A stretch of 10,474 nucleotides of DNA from Actinomycetota bacterium (GCA_013298335.1 JAAFHI010000053.1:1-10474); one strand, 5' to 3'. Positions 1 through 7,460 are shown, numbered from the stretch's first letter. A program made the numbers and translations. The notes: generated by a model from the sequence alone, not told the origin.

Positions 1-1082
1 TTGTACATCCGGAAGGTTCGCCCATCCATTCCGACCCGTTCCTGCGCGTAAAAAACCGGTCCGGGCGATTCCCGCTTGATTAAATAGGCCACCAGCGCGA
101 AGACCGGGGCGAGGAAAATCAGGCCGAAAACCGCCCCGAAGATGTCGAGCCCGCGTTTCAGAAACCGGTTGGCCCCTGAAAGCGGGTCCTCGAACAGTTG
201 AATCATCGGCAGCGAGCCGACCTGATGGATTTCGGTTTTCTGGGGCAGGCAGTTGTAGAGGCTTGGCACGACCCGGAAGACCAGGCGGGTTTTTCGCCCT
301 GAGCGCATCATCGCGTCGAAAATGTCGCGCGAGGGGAGCCGCGAGTCGGTGATGAGCACTTCCGCGACGCCAAGCTGCTGCGCCAGCGCCGGCAGGTTCG
401 CGAAATTTCCGATAATCGGCACGTCCTCGACGGTTCCGGCGATGAGTTCGTCAACGGTCGAGGCGTTGGTCGCCAGCACGCCGACCACGTTGTAGCCCAT
501 GCGCGGCGATTCGCCGATTTCCCCGAGGCAGACCTTGGCTTCCGGGCCGGTCCCGACCACGAGGGTCGGAATCAGGTTGCGGCCCTGATTTCTGGAAATC
601 ATCTGAATCCGGCGGAAGACGAAGCGGCTCAACCCGAACAGCAGGATCGCCAGCATCCAGTCGTACAGAAAGACCAGCCGCGCGACCGTTGGCGCGTCGA
701 ACATCCGGCGTCCGCAGAAGAAAAAGGCGATGACGATGCCGAACAGGCTGCCGAGGGTGACGGACTTGAAAACGGCTGACAAATCGTCGGAGTCATGAAA
801 CTCGCCGTGCAGCCGGTAGAGACGGAAATGCCGCAGGCACAGAAGCCGGATCGCGATGAGCAGGGAAAGGGAAAACGAGGCCGCCGAAAAGAGGTTTTCG
901 GGGTCGGCGTAGGCCGTGGCGATGCGAAAGGTCGCGCCGGAAATGAGGATGTCCGCCAGAACCAGCGTCGCCAGCACGACCGCCGTCAGCCACCGACTTT
1001 CCCGGATGACCTCTCCGAGCGGAATGGCGGCGGTCGTCGGCGAAACCAGCGGAAACGGCGAAGAAGGCGTTTTCGGCGTCAT
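1..1082 (-). CDS. Polyprenyl-phosphate sugar phosphotransferase, exopolysaccharide/O-antigen initiating (partial, C-terminus off window)
   Basis: The protein transfers a sugar-1-phosphate from a nucleotide sugar to undecaprenyl phosphate at the inner membrane, the first step in building exopolysaccharide or O-antigen units. Counting from ATG 1082, hydrophobic segments lie near residues 31-53, 62-80, 107-122 and 134-155. A soluble Rossmann-like region follows with VVGTGPEA near 175-182, as in the CoA_binding_3 domain of this family. A fifth membrane segment (about 314-335) begins the bacterial sugar transferase domain, entered through KRGLDIFG and continuing into SPGPVFYAQERVG and GRTFRMY at 339-360. 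About 360 residues are visible; families of this architecture usually have about 450-500, so the catalytic C-terminus lies beyond base 1. The start is uncertain: ATG 1157 and GTG 1130 are also in frame after a stop at 1253-1251, and none has a clear ribosome binding site. Sugar specificity (glucose, galactose or other) cannot be read from this part. Confidence 0.9.
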   Translation of the reverse strand, partial: MTPKTPSSPFPLVSPTTAAIPLGEVIRESRWLTAVVLATLVLADILISGATFRIATAYADPENLFSAASFSLSLLIAIRLLCLRHFRLYRLHGEFHDSDDLSAVFKSVTLGSLFGIVIAFFFCGRRMFDAPTVARLVFLYDWMLAILLFGLSRFVFRRIQMISRNQGRNLIPTLVVGTGPEAKVCLGEIGESPRMGYNVVGVLATNASTVDELIAGTVEDVPIIGNFANLPALAQQLGVAEVLITDSRLPSRDIFDAMMRSGRKTRLVFRVVPSLYNCLPQKTEIHQVGSLPMIQLFEDPLSGANRFLKRGLDIFGAVFGLIFLAPVFALVAYLIKRESPGPVFYAQERVGMDGRTFRMY

Positions 1083-1131
1083 AGGCGTGGAGTGCGGGAA
1101 AACCAGTATTGCGGCTTCGGTTTTGCGCACC

Positions 1132-1147
1132 TTACCAAAGCTGGTAA
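1132..1147. promoter_or_regulatory. 16-bp palindrome in the divergent intergenic region, possible operator
   Basis: TTACCA and TGGTAA form perfect 6-bp arms around an AAGC spacer. If the sugar transferase starts at ATG 1082, the palindrome lies 50-65 bases upstream of that start and about 105 bases upstream of the divergent phosphoesterase, where a regulator site would be plausible. If the true start is ATG 1157, it is inside the coding sequence. I could not assign it to a regulator family and found no convincing -35/-10 pair beside it. Confidence 0.25.
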
Positions 1148-1252
1148 AAACGCGCATCGGATTCGACAGCGAAACTACAGGAAAAGTTCTGCAACTTTGT
1201 TGCTGATGCTCCTTTTTCCTGAAACTCTGAAAAAAGCTCCTGTTCCGGTTCT

Positions 1253-2032
1253 ATGCGTGTCTTTGCTCTGGGTGACCCTCATCTTTCGTTCGGCAAGCCG
1301 AAACCGATGCACATTTTCGGCGAGCAGTGGCGTGACCACGCCGACAAGATCGAAGCCGCCTGGCGGGAAATCGGCGAAACCGCGCCGCCGGACGTCAATC
1401 CGGCGGACGACGTACTGATTCTGGCGGGCGATCTGTCGTGGGCGATGCGGCCCGACGAAGCGCGCCCCGACGCCGAGTGGATCGCCCGGCTGCACGGACG
1501 CAAGGTCGTCATCCGCGGCAACCACGATTTCTGGTGGAACTCGCTCGCCAAGGTCCGGGCGCTGCTCGGCGACACGGTTGTGCCGCTTCAGGCGAGTTGT
1601 ACCGTGATTGACCGGGTGGGCTTCGTGGGAACGCGCGGCTGGCAGTGTCCGGGGGCCGAACCCAGCACCGACGCCTTCGAACGGATGGAAGCCGCGAAAA
1701 AGCGCGAGCGTCCGGCGCGGGAATACACCCCGGAAGACCGCAAGATTTACGACCGCGAACTGGTCCGGCTGCGGCTCGGACTGGAACAGGCGAAGAAGCG
1801 GCGGGCGGAATTCGACCGGCTGGTGGTCATTCTTCACTATCCGCCGATGAACGGACGCCACGAACCGAGCGGTTTCACGGACCTGCTGGCGGAGTTCAAT
1901 GCCGACTGGTGTGTCTACGGTCATCTTCACGGCGACTCCATCCCGATTGGATTCAACGGCAAACTCGGCCCGACCGAAATCCGGCTCGTCAGCGCCGACA
2001 GCATCGACTTCCGGCCCTTCCGGATTCTGTAA
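1253..2032 (+). CDS. Calcineurin-like metallophosphoesterase (COG1768-type predicted phosphohydrolase)
   Basis: This complete 259-residue cytosolic protein carries all the signature blocks of the dinuclear-metal calcineurin-like phosphoesterase fold. They are GDPH (D8, H10), GDLSW (D60), RGNHD (N90, H91, D92), HYPP (H195) and YGHLHG (H224, H226). These residues normally bind two divalent metals and hydrolyse a phosphomono- or phosphodiester. The FGEQW stretch after the first motif and GNHDFWW resemble the small-protein group I know as COG1768, whose substrate is unknown. There is no signal peptide or membrane segment. A charged, probably helical insert lies near 142-185. Only ATG 1253 puts the first motif at the usual distance from the N-terminus, although no clear ribosome binding site precedes it. 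The gene is divergent from the sugar transferase and followed by a repeat element, so it is probably transcribed alone. Confidence 0.9.
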   Translation: MRVFALGDPHLSFGKPKPMHIFGEQWRDHADKIEAAWREIGETAPPDVNPADDVLILAGDLSWAMRPDEARPDAEWIARLHGRKVVIRGNHDFWWNSLAKVRALLGDTVVPLQASCTVIDRVGFVGTRGWQCPGAEPSTDAFERMEAAKKRERPAREYTPEDRKIYDRELVRLRLGLEQAKKRRAEFDRLVVILHYPPMNGRHEPSGFTDLLAEFNADWCVYGHLHGDSIPIGFNGKLGPTEIRLVSADSIDFRPFRIL

Positions 2033-2045
2033 TCGGGTTTGAAGA

Positions 2046-2230
2046 GGCGCGGATGCGCCGACAGAAAGTAGCCCCACCCGTGAGGGTGGGGTGATTTGGC
2101 GGAAAAAATTCGTGAGCCGCGTCAGCGGCGACACATTCGTTTCCAGTGCCGCGCCGTTGGCGTTCCGGCATCTCGCCACGCGAACCACGCCCTCACGGGC
2201 GCGGCTATTCTCCGTCGGTGCATTCGCACC
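2046..2230 (+). repeat. REPIN/MITE-like element, copy A
   Basis: The element starts at GGCGCGGATGCGCC and ends at the near-complement GGTGCATTCGCACC, so its two ends are imperfect terminal inverted repeats of about 45 bases. Each end contains a hairpin with a GTGA (or TCAC) loop. At the left, stem CCCCACCC (2072-2079) pairs with GGGTGGGG (2084-2091), directly preceded by GTAG. At the right, CGCCC pairs with GGGCG around TCAC at 2193-2196. A tetranucleotide beside a hairpin, in two inverted copies about 100 bases apart, is how REPINs moved by RAYT (IS200-like) transposases are built. No transposase is present, so the element would be mobilised in trans. The left hairpin could also slow transcription leaving the phosphoesterase, but it lacks a strong T-run. 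Copy B at 7510-7697 is the same element reversed. Confidence 0.85.
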
Positions 2231-2400
2231 TTTCCGGAAGCGAATTCCGAAAATCACACGCTGGATTTTCTTCTTCTCGGCTGAAATGCCGTCCATTGCC
2301 GCATTTCTTTTTGTCGGTTGATTTGAACGCGCCCGTTCGACGGGTGGCCGTTCCGGACCGGAAAAGGGAGTGTCGAGGCGATGATTTCTTCAGGAACCGA

Positions 2401-2404
2401 GAGG
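2401..2404 (+). promoter_or_regulatory. Ribosome binding site that decides the exoprotein start
   Basis: AGAGGA followed by a 6-base gap leads to ATG 2411. The alternative in-frame ATG at 2381 has only a GAGG two bases away, too close for normal initiation. This favours 2411 and gives a conventional signal sequence near the N-terminus. Confidence 0.6.
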
Positions 2405-2410
2405 AAAATC

Positions 2411-5400
2411 ATGTCCAAGCGTCTTTTACCGGTGGCGAAGTCACGCGGCCCGCGGGTCGTTTTTCGAGTACTGGCGATCATCAGCGCCGGAATTTTCGGG
2501 TTGTGGTGGTGGAGCGCGGGGGCCGTTCGAGGCGACGTTCCCCGTTCAACGGCCAGGCCGCTTCCGGCGATTGCCCCCGCGCGCGATTTTCCTCTGACTG
2601 GAACAGTCGCTGGGACCACGCTTACCTGCCAAGTGAGGGAATGCTCCGTCGGCACCGATGGCGCAAGCCTCGTTTTCGAGGCTGCAACCAATGAAATTCG
2701 AAACATTGTTATTGAAGTTACCGGAGATACGCCGACGCGGATTTCCGGACGGCTGACCGCGCCGAATTGCCCCGGCGTCCGGTTCTGGCTGGTGAATCCG
2801 AACGGCATCGAACTGACCGACTCCGCCCGGATTGAACTTCCCGGCGACGTGGTGTTCGCGACCGCTTCGGAAGTTCTTCAGGAAAAGGGGACCGGCGCGC
2901 CGTCCGGACTGCGGTTTTCGAGGACCGCGACCGGCGGACTTGTGAATTCCGGCGCGGTGACCGCCGTTCCCGGCGCGTCGGTTTCCTTGATCGGGGAAAA
3001 CATCGCGCAGCGCGGCACGGTGACGGCCCCCGGCGGCGTGGTGAATCTGGCGGCGGTCGTTCCGGCGGAGGGCGACGTTTCGGTTTCAAACGCATCCGGG
3101 CTGACGATTCCCGACACCATGAAGAAAAGGACGGACCGCGCCGGCGCCGCCGGAGTATTTGAAAACACCGGACGGATTGACGTTTCCGGCGAACGGGCCG
3201 GGCGGGTGGTTTTGACCATTCCGTTCGGGTACGTCGGTGGTGACATCCGCGCTGATGGCCCGGAAGGCGGGCGGATTGTGATTGATGGCGGCTACGTCGT
3301 GACGCACGGCACGCTCCGGGCGGACGGGGAAACGGGTGACGGCGGGCGCGTCACAATTTCAGGATCGCGGCGCGTCATTCAAACCGCCGCCGGAACGATT
3401 CAGGCCAACGGCGGCGGGCAGGGAAAAGGCGGAGATGTTGCCGTCAACGGCGTCGCGGGCGTGTTTTCATCCGGAAAACTGACCGCGAGTGGCGCGGGCA
3501 GCTCCGGCGGACGGATTGAGGTCGCGGGCGGCGCGCTCAACCTCGTGGCCGCGACGCTCGTGGCCGACGGCGCGACCGACGGCGGCGACATTTCAATCGG
3601 CGGACGCACTGGAGCGACAACTTCAAACACGGCGTATCTGAGTGAAAACACGGTGGTTCGCGCCGATGCCGGGCAAACCGGGAAGGGCGGAAGCGTCGTC
3701 GTCTGGGCGACTGAATCCACGGCCGCCGCCGGACTCGTCAGTGCGCGCGGCGGAAAAGCCTCGGGTGACGGCGGCTTTGTCGAGCTTTCCGGGAAATCGG
3801 CGCTTGACGCGGGCGGCGTCGTGAACGCTGGCGCGATCTCGGGAACACCCGGAAAGGTCCTGCTTGATCCGAAAAACATCGTCATTGACGACACGACCGG
3901 CCTCTTTCCGCATTTTCAATTGATTGACCCGAACGCGGGTGGCGGGGTGTTCTTCGGTGTGCAGCGCATACTTCTCAACAGCGGAAACGTCGCGGTTTCG
4001 AAACCTTTCGACAACGCGGGCGGCACGGACGCGGGCGCGGTGTATGTCTACAACCGGACGACCGGCGCGCTCGTTTCGGTTCTGACCGGGAGCAGCGCGG
4101 AAGACAGTGTTTCGGAACAGGGGCTGATCGACCTGAGAAACGGGAATTTCGTGATTGTCAGCCGGGATTGGAACAACGGCGCGACCGCCGATGTCGGCGC
4201 GGTGACGTGGGTCAATGGCGCGACCGGTCTTTCGGGCCTCATCGGCTCGGGCAACAGTCTGGTCGGGAGCGTTGCCTCAGATCAGCTCGGCTCGGCGGGC
4301 GTGACGCGGCTGACCAACGGCAACTATGTCGTGTGCAGCCAGAACTGGGACAACGGCGCGGCCCTCAACGCGGGCGCGGCGACGTTTTGCAACGGCGCGA
4401 CCGGACGCACCGGCACGGTGAACGCCTCCAACAGCCTTGTCGGCACGGCGACGATTCACAACGTCGGCGTCAACGGCTGCGTCGCGCTGACCAACGGCAA
4501 CTACGTCGTCAACAGCCGGTTCTGGGACAACGGCGCGACCGCCAACGTCGGCGCGGTGACGTGGGGCAACGGCGCGACCGGTATCACCGGCGCGGTGACG
4601 ACTTCCAACAGCCTCGTCGGTTCGACCGCCGATGATCAGGTCGGAAACCGGGGCGTCATCGCGCTGACCAACGGCAATTATGCGGTGGGAAGTTCCCAGT
4701 GGAACAACGTGGCCGTGGTTGACGCGGGCGCGGTGACGTGGGGCAACGGGCTGGGCGGCACGGTCGGCGTGGTCAGTTCCGGAAACAGTCTGGTCGGAAG
4801 TACCACCAGTGACGCCGTCGGCACCAATGTTCGCGACCTGGCGAACGGGAACTACATCGTGACGTCTCCGACCTGGGACAACGGCGCGACGGCGGACGTC
4901 GGCGCGGCCACGCTCGGCAACGGGCTGGGCGGCACGGTCGGTGCGGTTTCGACCGCCAACAGTCTGGTCGGAAGCACGACCGGCGATCAGGTCGGCGTCG
5001 GGTCGGCGCTGACGCTGACCAACGGCAACTATGTCGTATCGAGCCGGTTATGGAACAACGGCGCGGCGACGGCGGCAGGCGCGGCGACCTTCTGCAACGG
5101 CGTGACCGGCCTGGTCGCGACCGTGAGCGCGGCCAACAGCCTCGTCGGGAGCGTGACGAACGACAACGTCGGTTCCGGTGGGCAGCCGCTCACCAACGGC
5201 AATTACGTCTTTACCTGTTCAAACTGCGATATTGGCGGTGTCGTGGACGCCGGCGCGGCGACCTTCGGCAACGGGACGACCGGCGTGAGCGGCGCGGTGA
5301 GCGCGGCCAACAGCCTCGTCGGCACAACGAACGCCGATCAGATCGGGAGTTTCGGCGTCTTTCCGCTTTCCAACGGCAATTACGTCGTCGCTTCGCCGAA

Positions 5401-6469
5401 CTGGGATAATGGCGCGACGCCGAACGTCGGCGCGGCGACCTGGGGCAGCGGTACGACCGGCATTTCCGGGCCGGTGACGACGGCCAACAGTCAGTTCGGG
5501 GCGCGGGGAGGCGACCAGATCGGGTTCAACGGCGTCCGGGCTTTGACGAACGGCAACTACATCGTCGGAAGTCCGTTTTTCGACAACGGCGCGCTGTTCA
5601 ATGTCGGCGCGTTCACGTTCGGCAACGGCGCGACCGGTTCGACCGGGGCGGTGACGGCGGCGAACAGCCTCGTCGGGAGTACGTCGAACGATCTGATCGG
5701 GCAGTCTTCCGTGGCGCTGGCCGACGGCAACTGCGTCGCGATCAGTTCCGGGTGGACCAACGGCGCGATTCCGGGAGCGGGGGCCTTCACCCTGCTCAAC
5801 GGGACCACCGGTCGGCCCATCGACGGAAGCAGTTTCATCAACGCGGGCAACAGCATTCTCGGAACGGTCACCAATTCGCAGCCGACCTCGGTCGTCGCGG
5901 ACGACACTGCGAACGGCACGGTGATTCTCGCCTCGTTGCGCGAGGGGGGCAGCGGGCGGGTGTTCGTCGCGATGCCGTCGGCCAATTCGCTGACGTTCGC
6001 GCGCGGACAGGCGCAGACGGTGGCGATTCGCGCCTCCTTTATTAATAGCGCGCTGAATTCCGGCACGAACGTCGTGCTTCAGGCAAACACCGACATCACG
6101 GTGAACAGTCCGATTTCGAGTTCGGCGGGAAGTCTCACGCTGCAAGCCGGACGGAGCGTGCTTTTGAACGCCGCGCTCGACGTCAACGGCGCGGTGACGG
6201 TCGTCGCCAACGACACGACGGCCAACGGCGTGGTGGACGCCCAGCGCGACGCGGGACCGGCGGTCATCACGGCGACGGGGGATGTCCGGTCGCGGACCGG
6301 CGCGGTGACGTTCGATTTGAGAAACGGGGCGGGGAAAACCGACGCGACGAGCGGCGATCTGACGGTTTTCACGGTTCAGGGCGCGTCCATCACGCTGAAC
6401 AACGTCGGCCCGACCGCCGGATCGCGGGTTCGGGCGATTGTACCGCGGCGGACGGCGACGGCGCGGTGA
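2411..6469 (+). CDS. Filamentous-haemagglutinin-like TPS exoprotein with tandem 59-residue repeats (N-terminal part of a frameshifted gene)
   Basis: This predicted secreted surface protein is 1352 residues long in this frame. A basic start (MSKRLLPVAKSRGPR) precedes a hydrophobic signal near 16-37, with possible cleavage after AGA (36-38). Residues about 59-160 match the haemagglutination-activity (TPS) domain, including the hallmark VNPNGI at 128-133. This domain normally directs export through an outer-membrane TpsB pore. A glycine-rich, probably beta-helical region follows, with GDGGFVELSG (near 453) and GKVLLDPKNIVID (near 481), both typical of this family. About twelve repeats of roughly 59 residues occupy bases 3968-5983. 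A second beta-helical stretch leads to an arginine-rich tail that looks out of frame: at 6436 the sensible reading moves to the frame of the next entry. No TpsB lies nearby. Adhesion or surface structure is the likely role; the ligand is unknown. Confidence 0.85.
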   Translation: MSKRLLPVAKSRGPRVVFRVLAIISAGIFGLWWWSAGAVRGDVPRSTARPLPAIAPARDFPLTGTVAGTTLTCQVRECSVGTDGASLVFEAATNEIRNIVIEVTGDTPTRISGRLTAPNCPGVRFWLVNPNGIELTDSARIELPGDVVFATASEVLQEKGTGAPSGLRFSRTATGGLVNSGAVTAVPGASVSLIGENIAQRGTVTAPGGVVNLAAVVPAEGDVSVSNASGLTIPDTMKKRTDRAGAAGVFENTGRIDVSGERAGRVVLTIPFGYVGGDIRADGPEGGRIVIDGGYVVTHGTLRADGETGDGGRVTISGSRRVIQTAAGTIQANGGGQGKGGDVAVNGVAGVFSSGKLTASGAGSSGGRIEVAGGALNLVAATLVADGATDGGDISIGGRTGATTSNTAYLSENTVVRADAGQTGKGGSVVVWATESTAAAGLVSARGGKASGDGGFVELSGKSALDAGGVVNAGAISGTPGKVLLDPKNIVIDDTTGLFPHFQLIDPNAGGGVFFGVQRILLNSGNVAVSKPFDNAGGTDAGAVYVYNRTTGALVSVLTGSSAEDSVSEQGLIDLRNGNFVIVSRDWNNGATADVGAVTWVNGATGLSGLIGSGNSLVGSVASDQLGSAGVTRLTNGNYVVCSQNWDNGAALNAGAATFCNGATGRTGTVNASNSLVGTATIHNVGVNGCVALTNGNYVVNSRFWDNGATANVGAVTWGNGATGITGAVTTSNSLVGSTADDQVGNRGVIALTNGNYAVGSSQWNNVAVVDAGAVTWGNGLGGTVGVVSSGNSLVGSTTSDAVGTNVRDLANGNYIVTSPTWDNGATADVGAATLGNGLGGTVGAVSTANSLVGSTTGDQVGVGSALTLTNGNYVVSSRLWNNGAATAAGAATFCNGVTGLVATVSAANSLVGSVTNDNVGSGGQPLTNGNYVFTCSNCDIGGVVDAGAATFGNGTTGVSGAVSAANSLVGTTNADQIGSFGVFPLSNGNYVVASPNWDNGATPNVGAATWGSGTTGISGPVTTANSQFGARGGDQIGFNGVRALTNGNYIVGSPFFDNGALFNVGAFTFGNGATGSTGAVTAANSLVGSTSNDLIGQSSVALADGNCVAISSGWTNGAIPGAGAFTLLNGTTGRPIDGSSFINAGNSILGTVTNSQPTSVVADDTANGTVILASLREGGSGRVFVAMPSANSLTFARGQAQTVAIRASFINSALNSGTNVVLQANTDITVNSPISSSAGSLTLQAGRSVLLNAALDVNGAVTVVANDTTANGVVDAQRDAGPAVITATGDVRSRTGAVTFDLRNGAGKTDATSGDLTVFTVQGASITLNNVGPTAGSRVRAIVPRRTATAR
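3968..5983 (+). repeat. Array of about twelve 59-residue (177-bp) coding repeats
   Basis: Ten repeat boundaries, starting at the Asn of NSLVG or its variants, fall at 4253, 4430, 4607, 4784, 4958, 5135, 5309, 5486, 5663 and 5849. The spacing is 174-186 bases, mostly 177. The consensus runs NSLVGS, three or four variable residues, D-Q-V/I-G, a short linker, LTNGNYVV, S, WDNGA, then GAVTWGNG, TG and a variable tail. Two more divergent units precede 4253; the first contains GAVYVYNRTTGAL. The unit ending at 5983 is degenerate. The pattern resembles a Pfam repeat of unknown function found in bacterial haemagglutinin-like proteins (I recall DUF5650, unchecked). All length changes are multiples of three, so the array is maintained as protein. 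Confidence 0.85.
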
Positions 6470-7431
6470 CGATCAACCATCCGAACAGCGGCGCGAATTT
6501 TCTCGTCGGAAACGCCGCGACCAACGGCACCGCCGGGAGCATCGTCACCGGAACGGCGACCGTGCCCGTGCCGACGACCATTCTCAACGCGCCCGGCACG
6601 TTTACCTCCGGCAACATCGCCGTCACGCCGGGGCAGGCGGTGCCCTGTTCGTTCGGCATTTCCCCGACTTCGACCAGTTTTCCCGCCGCCGGTGGGGTTC
6701 AGACGCTCACGATTACGACGACCGCCGGGTGCGCGTGGAATGTGACCGGGACCATTCCGCCGTGGCTTTCGGTCAGTCCGTCGAGCGGCTCCGGAAGCGG
6801 AACGGTGACGGTGACCACGTCGGCCAACCGCGATGGCGCGCCGCGAACAGCCACTTTCTCCATCGCCGGGCAGAACTACACCGCGAATCAGGCGGCGGCG
6901 GATTTGGTGAACGGATTTCTTTCGCTGACGACGTCCGCGCCGGAACTGACCGGTACGGCCTGCGGCGGCTATCCGAATGAACTGCTGCTGTCTGCGACGC
7001 TGACCAACACGAGCCCGACCCAGACGGTTTTTCTCCCGTATTTTCAACTTCTTGAACTTCGGGAAACGACCGGCGCGCCGCCGCCGCTTCCGTTCCGGCT
7101 GCTCACGGCGGATGACGCGACCTGTTCCTCTGGCGGCGTGGTTGGCGCGATTCAATCCACCGACGGCGCGACGGCCACCCCGCTGCCGACGCTCGCGCCG
7201 GGACAATCGACGACCGTGACGTTCCGCATCGCGATGGCGCAGATCCGCCGTATCCGGTTCTTCCTGAACGTTTTCGGGGGAACGGTCCCGCCGGTGGTCT
7301 TGAACGGAAAGCCGACCGATCCGGTGAAATCGCCGGTCCGGATGCTCCCGGCCATGCGAAACGCCCGCGGTCTGGGGCTGGAAGTGACGCCGAACGCGGT
7401 TCCTCCGGTTCGGTTCAAAAACGACCGTTGA
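6466..7431 (+). CDS. C-terminal part of the exoprotein: BACON-like domain plus unknown domain (separated by frameshift)
   Basis: This frame opens at GTG 6466, overlapping the upstream TGA as GTGA, and codes for 321 residues. The first 55 or so residues continue the glycine/asparagine/threonine-rich beta-helix style of the preceding protein, and there is no signal peptide, so it is best read as the displaced C-terminus of the same gene. Residues about 61-145 match a BACON-type immunoglobulin-like domain: an opening CSFGISPTSTSFPAAGG, then AGCAWNVTG, PPWLSVSP, GSGSGTVTV and RTATFSIAGQNYT. Such domains occur on secreted proteins and are linked to carbohydrate or mucin binding in Bacteroidetes. 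The remaining 175 residues, with ATLTNTSPTQTVFLPYF and LAPGQSTTVTF, look like another beta-sandwich that I cannot name. The frame also reads sensibly upstream of the GTG, back to about 6436. A separate, translationally coupled gene is the alternative, but less likely. Confidence 0.75.
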   Translation: MTINHPNSGANFLVGNAATNGTAGSIVTGTATVPVPTTILNAPGTFTSGNIAVTPGQAVPCSFGISPTSTSFPAAGGVQTLTITTTAGCAWNVTGTIPPWLSVSPSSGSGSGTVTVTTSANRDGAPRTATFSIAGQNYTANQAAADLVNGFLSLTTSAPELTGTACGGYPNELLLSATLTNTSPTQTVFLPYFQLLELRETTGAPPPLPFRLLTADDATCSSGGVVGAIQSTDGATATPLPTLAPGQSTTVTFRIAMAQIRRIRFFLNVFGGTVPPVVLNGKPTDPVKSPVRMLPAMRNARGLGLEVTPNAVPPVRFKNDR

Positions 7432-7440
7432 ATTTTAACT

Positions 7441-7460
7441 GTTCAGAGTCCCCCGCTGAT
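7441..7460 (+). repeat. Outer inverted repeat, left arm
   Basis: This 20-base segment, starting GTTCAGAGT and ending CCCCGCTGAT, is the reverse complement of 7728-7747 with one mismatch (C here at 7450, T expected). The two arms enclose repeat copy B, making a 307-base symmetrical unit. No equivalent arms flank copy A. Confidence 0.75.

Larger units (their letters stand above)
2033..2410. other. Intergenic region carrying REPIN-like repeat copy A
   Basis: This gap lies between the phosphoesterase and the exoprotein gene. About half is occupied by repeat copy A (2046-2230). The rest (2231-2410) is leader for the exoprotein. It includes a small hairpin with CCCG/CGGG arms around 2333-2345 and the ribosome binding site at 2401-2404. 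I see no credible gene. The short open frames here are translations of the repeat, and matching ones occur in copy B. Confidence 0.7.

Noticed and set aside
2072..2091. Intrinsic terminator of the phosphoesterase gene at the copy A hairpin
   Set aside because: The stem is strong but is followed by GTGATTTGG rather than a T-run; it is better explained as part of the repeat.
1175..2296. Long minus-strand open frame opposite the metallophosphoesterase
   Set aside because: The plus strand encodes a complete enzyme with every motif. The minus frame is arginine-rich, matches nothing I recognise and runs through the repeat element; it is a GC-rich shadow frame.
2091..2321. Small open frames in the intergenic region, with look-alikes at 7459-7833
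   Set aside because: They are translations of the REPIN-like element; similar products appear wherever such a repeat is read and have no coding signature.
2381..2410. ATG 2381 as start of the exoprotein
   Set aside because: Its GAGG is only two bases away, whereas ATG 2411 has a well-spaced AGAGGA and gives a normal signal-sequence N-terminus.
3968..5983. CRISPR array or non-coding satellite
   Set aside because: The period is 177 bp with indels in multiples of three, one open frame and conserved amino acids rather than conserved DNA repeats with unique spacers.
6300..6470. Programmed -1 ribosomal frameshift in the exoprotein gene
   Set aside because: The GGGGAAAA run near 6332-6339 is not in the right phase for simultaneous slippage and lies well before the point where the frames change; no slippery heptamer is at 6436.
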